Origin: Nonomuraea longispora
Lineage (GTDB): Bacteria; Actinomycetota; Actinomycetes; Streptosporangiales; Streptosporangiaceae
Assembly (NCBI RefSeq): GCF_004348345.1
Contig: NZ_SMJZ01000073.1
Span: 1-37,926 of the forward strand
Direction of reading: 5' to 3'
DNA length: 37,926 nucleotides
Positions 34,543 through 37,926 of this stretch are shown piece by piece. The notes under the pieces are model-generated. The model saw only the letters and a list, made by a program, of their open reading frames with translations. It made no database searches and was not told the DNA's origin. The position numbers and the translations under genes are program-made. How positions within the stretch are numbered: the first letter of the stretch is position 1; the number at the start of each line of letters is the position of its first letter.

Positions 34543-35916
34543 TCAGACGCGTGCGGCAGGGGTGGCCCGTTCCGCGTCAATCCTGGCGGTGACCGTCGAG
34601 GTGCCTCCGGCGTCGTACCGGATGGGTGTGCCCGTGCTCTTCAGCCGCTGCAGGCTCTGCGCGACGGTGTTGTTCGCGTACGCCTGCTTCATCAGCGCGA
34701 ACATGCCGGCCACATGGGGGGCGGCCATCGAGGTGCCGCTCAGCTCGCCGTAGGTGTCGTCGGGCACCGAGGAGTTGATGCCCACCCCCGGCGCGAACAG
34801 GTCCAGCATGGCCCCCCGGTTACTGAAGGCCGCGGGGGTGTCGTTGTCGCCGGTCGCGCCCACCGCGACGGCTGTGGAGATGCAGGCGGGAGAGGAGACA
34901 CCGGTCGGGGAGCCGCTGTTGCCCGCCGCCACCACGGGCGCCACGCCCAGCGCCACGAGCGCGTCGAACTCCGGCTTGACCCCCGCGGCCGCGGGGTCGG
35001 CGTCGCACGCCTCGGTGAACAGGCCCCCGCCGGCCAGGCTCAGGTTCACCGCGGCGACGTTGCTGCCCCTCGCGACCCGGGCCACGTATTCGAGCGCCAG
35101 CTTCTGGTCCGAGGTGTAGCTGAGGAAACAGGGCGCGCTGCCGCCCCCTGACCCGCAGGTCAGGGGGTTGTCCACGCGGCTGAAGACCTGGATGGCGAGG
35201 ATCCCCGCCGCGGGGGCGACGCCGTTGGACGGCGCCCCCGCGGTCACCGCGCCCGCCGCGATGCCGGCCACGTGCGTGCCGTGCGAGCAGGCGTTCGCCC
35301 CGTTGACCAGGCACTGGGCGGTCTCGGCATCCGCCGAGCCCGGCCCTGTCTGGCTCGGCTGGCTGTTCGGGCAGAGCGAGACGGTGCCGTCACTGGCGTC
35401 GGAGGAGGAGAAGCACGCCTCGTCCACCAGCCGGCCGCGGAAGAACGGATGGTCCCGGTCGATGCCCGTGTCGAGCACGGCGACCGTCGTGCCCCTCCCC
35501 GTCCAGCCGGCGGTGTTCGCCCGGTCCGAGCGGATCAGGGCGGTGCTGGCGTCCAGCGTGGGATGGCGCAACTCGTCCTTGTAGACGGACTGGATCCTGT
35601 CGTCCTTCCTGAGCTTGGCCAGCGTGCGCTGGTCCACCTCGGCGACGAAGAATCGCGACGACGAGGCCGCCTCCAGGACCCGGCTCCCCTCCGAGGCCTG
35701 TTCGAGCTCCTTGGCGACGACCTGGGCGTTCTGGCCGGGCTTGAGCTGGATGATGGAGCGAACCCGGGTCTTCGCCTTGATCTCCGCGACGAGCGCGGGG
35801 CTGATGACGGGGTCGCCGGTGTCTTTCGTGTCGGCTTGCAGCGGCGGCGCCGCGAACAGCACGGCGCACGACACGGCCAGCGCGCTCGCGCATGCCGACA
35901 GAGACCGTAGCCTCAC
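34543..35916 (-). CDS. Secreted subtilisin-like serine protease 2 (S8)
   Basis: This is a 457-residue paralogue of its neighbours. The signal peptide starts MRLRSLS and ends near PPLQA; the propeptide (RSIIQLKPGQNAQVVAKEL, FFVAEVDQRTLAKLRKD) precedes the catalytic domain. Triad: D149 (VLDTGID), H212 (HGTHVAG), S396 (SGTSMAAPHVAG), with the oxyanion Asn in VVAAGNSG. The Cys insert (EACFSS, LCPNSQPS, CLVNGANACSHG) matches protease 3 more closely than protease 1. GTG at 35916 is chosen because GGAGGA lies 5 nt upstream and it starts the signal peptide; upstream in-frame codons give a poor leader. A 150-bp gap to the upstream terminator leaves room for a separate promoter. Confidence 0.93.
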   Translation of the reverse strand: MRLRSLSACASALAVSCAVLFAAPPLQADTKDTGDPVISPALVAEIKAKTRVRSIIQLKPGQNAQVVAKELEQASEGSRVLEAASSSRFFVAEVDQRTLAKLRKDDRIQSVYKDELRHPTLDASTALIRSDRANTAGWTGRGTTVAVLDTGIDRDHPFFRGRLVDEACFSSSDASDGTVSLCPNSQPSQTGPGSADAETAQCLVNGANACSHGTHVAGIAAGAVTAGAPSNGVAPAAGILAIQVFSRVDNPLTCGSGGGSAPCFLSYTSDQKLALEYVARVARGSNVAAVNLSLAGGGLFTEACDADPAAAGVKPEFDALVALGVAPVVAAGNSGSPTGVSSPACISTAVAVGATGDNDTPAAFSNRGAMLDLFAPGVGINSSVPDDTYGELSGTSMAAPHVAGMFALMKQAYANNTVAQSLQRLKSTGTPIRYDAGGTSTVTARIDAERATPAARV

Positions 35917-36069
35917 ATGTTCCTCCGAAGGTCGGTTCGTCCTTGAGGCTGGGAGCGTTCCGCTCCTGGCCGCGTACTGCCGCATACATCCCCCTTGCCA
36001 CAAGGGTGATGTGGGAGATGAAAGCGAGCACCGCGACCTTGGAGACGTTTTTGCCTCAGGGCGACCAAA

Positions 36070-36103
36070 GGGAAAGGCCGGTCGGACGAGACCGGCCTTT
36101 CCC
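36070..36103 (-). terminator. Strong terminator after subtilase 3
   Basis: GGGAAAGGCCGGTC (36070-36083) and GACCGGCCTTTCCC (36090-36103) form a 14-bp perfect stem with a 6-nt loop. It starts 5 bp after the stop at 36109 and separates subtilase 3 from subtilase 2. Confidence 0.8.
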
Positions 36104-36108
36104 ATGGG

Positions 36109-37926
36109 TCACCTGGTCGACTTGACGACCTTCTTCGTCGCCTTCTTCAGCGCCGACTTGGACGGCTTCTCGCTGAGCCGCACCTTCTCGGCGGCGGCCA
36201 GCGTCGTGGTGCCGTTCGTGCCGTGCGCCCAGTTCAGCCAGGCCGTCAGCAGCGCGCCGTCCAGCCTGGCCTTGCCCGTGCCGGTGTTCTTCAGCACCCG
36301 GTACGCCTTGCCGAGCGAGGACGCCTTCGTCAGCTCGGGGAACACCTTGCTCGACTTGCCGATCAGCTTCAGGTAGCAGGTGAGCGTGTCGTCGGCGATC
36401 GTCCCGCTGCCGCGGTGGATCTCCACGGCCCACTTCTTGGCCGTCAGTTTCCTGGCCGTCCTGCCCCGCGTGCAGACCGTGCTCGCCGGTTTCACGACAG
36501 GGCTCGCGGTGACCGTCACCGTGACCGTCACGGTGGGCAGCGGCACCGGTGAGGCGGACGACGTCGGCTCCGGGCCAGGGTCCGCCGGGTCGTCCGGCTG
36601 GGGAGAGGGGCCGCTGCCGTCACCCGGATCGGGGCGGGGGTCGTCGGGCGGCGCCACCGGGGTCTGCGAGATCGGCGGCTGCGGCGCGGCCCCGGCCAGC
36701 GCCGCCGCCAGGTCGAGGCGTGGCGTGGTGACCTGCGTGCCGTTGGCGTCGTACACGTACGGCCTGCCGGTCGTCTTCAGCTTGTCGATCAGCTCGGCCA
36801 TCGGCGTCTGCGGGAAGGCCGCCTTCATCAGCGCGAGCCCGCCTGCCACGTGCGGGGTGGCCATGGAGGTGCCGCTGTAGACGGTGGTCGCGTCGTCCGG
36901 CACCGACGACTCGATGTCCACGCCCGGCGCGAACAGGTCGAGCACGGCGCCGCGGTTGGAGAAGTCCGCGATGGCGTCGCCGCCGTCGTTCGCGCCCACG
37001 GCCACGGCGCTGGAGATGCAGGCCGGGTACGAGGCCCCCTCGAAGAACTCGTTGCCCGCGGCCACCACGGTCGCTATGCCCTTGGCCAGCAGCGCGTCGA
37101 TCTTCGGCTTGAAGATCGCCCCTTCCTCGGAGGTGTCGCACTCGTTCTCGAACAACAGCCCGCCGAGGCTCAGGTTCACCGCGGCGACCGGCTGGCTCAG
37201 CCCGGCCACGTAGTCCATGGCCTGCAGCAGCGACGACTCGTAGGCCAGCAGGCACGACGGCTCGCCGCAGAGGTTCTCGTCGTTGACCCGGCTGAACACC
37301 TGCACCGCCACGATGCCCGCCCCGGGCGCCACACCGCCGCTGCCGGCCGCGATGCCCGCCACGTGGGTGCCGTGGTCGCACAGGTTGACGCCGCCCGACA
37401 GGCACTTCCCGGTGGTCGCGTCGGCCGCGCCGGCCCCGGACTGCTGTGTCTGGCCGTTCGGGCAGAGCGACTCGACGCCGGGTTCGACGGCGGAGAAGCA
37501 GGCCTCGGCCACGACGCGGCCGTTGTACCAGGGGTGGTCGGGGTCGATGCCGGTGTCCAGCACCGCCACCGCCTGGCCGGCGCCGGTGAAGCCCTTGGCG
37601 TGTGCCTGGTCGGCGCCGATCAGCGTGAGGTTCGAGCCGGCCTGGGTCGGCGTGTACGTCCTGTCGCGGCGGATGGAGGCGACCCGCGGGTCCTCGGCCA
37701 GTCTGGCCAGCTCCTCGGCGGTGCCCTTCACGACCATGAACGCCTGGCTCTGCGGCTGCAGCACCACGTCCACGCTCTCGGCGGCGGCCTGGGCCGCGAC
37801 GGGAGCGTTCTCCGCGGGGCCGGTCAGCTCGACGATGGCTCGCGCGACGCCACCGTCGACGCCTAAGCCCTCCTCGACCTTCTCCTCGGGCGGGGCCTCG
37901 GTTTCCGAGGGAGACTCAGCGGGGGG
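36109..37926 (-). CDS. Secreted subtilisin-like serine protease 3 with C-terminal extension (5' end cut by window edge)
   Basis: At least 605 residues are visible; the signal peptide and start lie beyond 37926. The visible N-terminus is a Glu/Pro-rich stretch, then a propeptide (GGVARAIVELTGPAENAPV, FMVVKGTAEELARLAED). The catalytic domain has Asp in VLDTGID, His in DHGTHVAG, Asn in VVAAGNEFFEG and Ser in SGTSMATPHVAG. After it come a Pro/Asp/Ser-rich linker, a TVTVTVTVTAS repeat (36507-36534), and a basic domain of about 115 residues (CTRGRTARKLTAKKW, CYLKLIGKSSKVF, WLNWAHG) rich in Lys at its end. I do not recognise that domain; cell-wall or substrate attachment is possible. The other two subtilases lack it. 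Confidence 0.92.
   Translation of the reverse strand, partial: PPAESPSETEAPPEEKVEEGLGVDGGVARAIVELTGPAENAPVAAQAAAESVDVVLQPQSQAFMVVKGTAEELARLAEDPRVASIRRDRTYTPTQAGSNLTLIGADQAHAKGFTGAGQAVAVLDTGIDPDHPWYNGRVVAEACFSAVEPGVESLCPNGQTQQSGAGAADATTGKCLSGGVNLCDHGTHVAGIAAGSGGVAPGAGIVAVQVFSRVNDENLCGEPSCLLAYESSLLQAMDYVAGLSQPVAAVNLSLGGLLFENECDTSEEGAIFKPKIDALLAKGIATVVAAGNEFFEGASYPACISSAVAVGANDGGDAIADFSNRGAVLDLFAPGVDIESSVPDDATTVYSGTSMATPHVAGGLALMKAAFPQTPMAELIDKLKTTGRPYVYDANGTQVTTPRLDLAAALAGAAPQPPISQTPVAPPDDPRPDPGDGSGPSPQPDDPADPGPEPTSSASPVPLPTVTVTVTVTASPVVKPASTVCTRGRTARKLTAKKWAVEIHRGSGTIADDTLTCYLKLIGKSSKVFPELTKASSLGKAYRVLKNTGTGKARLDGALLTAWLNWAHGTNGTTTLAAAEKVRLSEKPSKSALKKATKKVVKSTR

Noticed and set aside
35917-36060. 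Possible c-di-AMP (ydaO) riboswitch before subtilase 2
   Set aside because: This leader class precedes some actinobacterial cell-wall hydrolases, but I could not find its conserved sequence blocks here; only a weak local hairpin is seen.
33501-36107. CRISPR-like repetition among the subtilase genes
   Set aside because: The repeated sequence is explained by paralogous coding regions; there are no evenly spaced short repeats.

Overview
The window is high-GC DNA with dense, overlapping genes (ATGA, GTGA and TGATG junctions), frequent GTG starts and occasional TTG starts. The families present are typical of filamentous actinobacteria: a SARP/AfsR regulator, a SigG-like ECF sigma factor, a KstR-like TetR repressor, a GH51 arabinofuranosidase and tandem secreted subtilases. 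This suggests a Streptosporangiales or Nonomuraea-like soil actinomycete. That placement is inferred from gene content, not from a marker gene. I saw no rRNA, tRNA, CRISPR array, transposase or phage gene.

Layout. (1) Positions 1-1074 (-) hold a cytochrome P450 cut by the left edge. (2) Positions 1441-8736 (+) hold an L-fucose-type oxidative sugar pathway: diketo-deoxyfuconate hydrolase (FAH family), L-fuconate dehydratase, SDR, a ribose-type ABC importer and an aldo/keto reductase. (3) Positions 8816-12369 hold a LacI repressor, a small LigD-like phosphoesterase with a dead ligase module, and a divergent GH51 enzyme. (4) Positions 12393-17064 (-) hold, in transcription order from the right, a KstR-like TetR, a SigG-like sigma factor, a FadA5-like thiolase, an MBL hydrolase and a GntR regulator. 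(5) Positions 17252-22460 (+) hold a compact operon matching the mycobacterial igr order fadE28-fadE29-chsH2-chsH1-ltp2, headed by a gutted FadD17-like ligase. (6) Positions 22450-24015 (-) encode a sigma-factor-like protein with a C-terminal membrane anchor. (7) Positions 24282-28187 (+) hold an OpuC/ProU-type osmoprotectant importer and a flavin reductase-domain protein. (8) Positions 28204-29901 (-) encode SppA, and 30053-32815 (+) a SARP-NB-ARC-TPR regulator. (9) Positions 33032-37926 (-) hold three paralogous secreted subtilases, the last cut by the right edge.

How it works together. The steroid-type genes (P450, FadA5-like thiolase, igr-like cassette, KstR-like repressor) are scattered over 21 kb but share a 14-bp element close to the KstR consensus TNNAACNNGTTNNA. 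Copies lie at 1115-1128, 15314-15327, 17065-17078 and 17199-17212. This points to one local regulon for sterol side-chain degradation. Separately, a 13-base sequence (AGACATCCGATGT) lies both in front of the sugar operon (1410-1422) and over the start codon of the GntR gene (13087-13100 region). GntR is therefore the probable regulator of the fucose-type pathway 11 kb away. The LacI gene and GH51 gene are divergent around two palindromes with central CG.

The best second-look items are: the four-site KstR-like regulon; the 15-bp perfect hairpin that would bury the thiolase ribosome binding site; the internally deleted FadD; the tail-anchored sigma-like protein; the catalytically dead LigD-type protein behind LacI; the 16-bp perfect inverted repeat between sppA and the SARP gene; and the subtilase trio. 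I did not find an obviously unprecedented multi-gene system. The novelty is in regulatory architecture and degenerate or fused proteins. Family comparisons are from memory, and no search was run.
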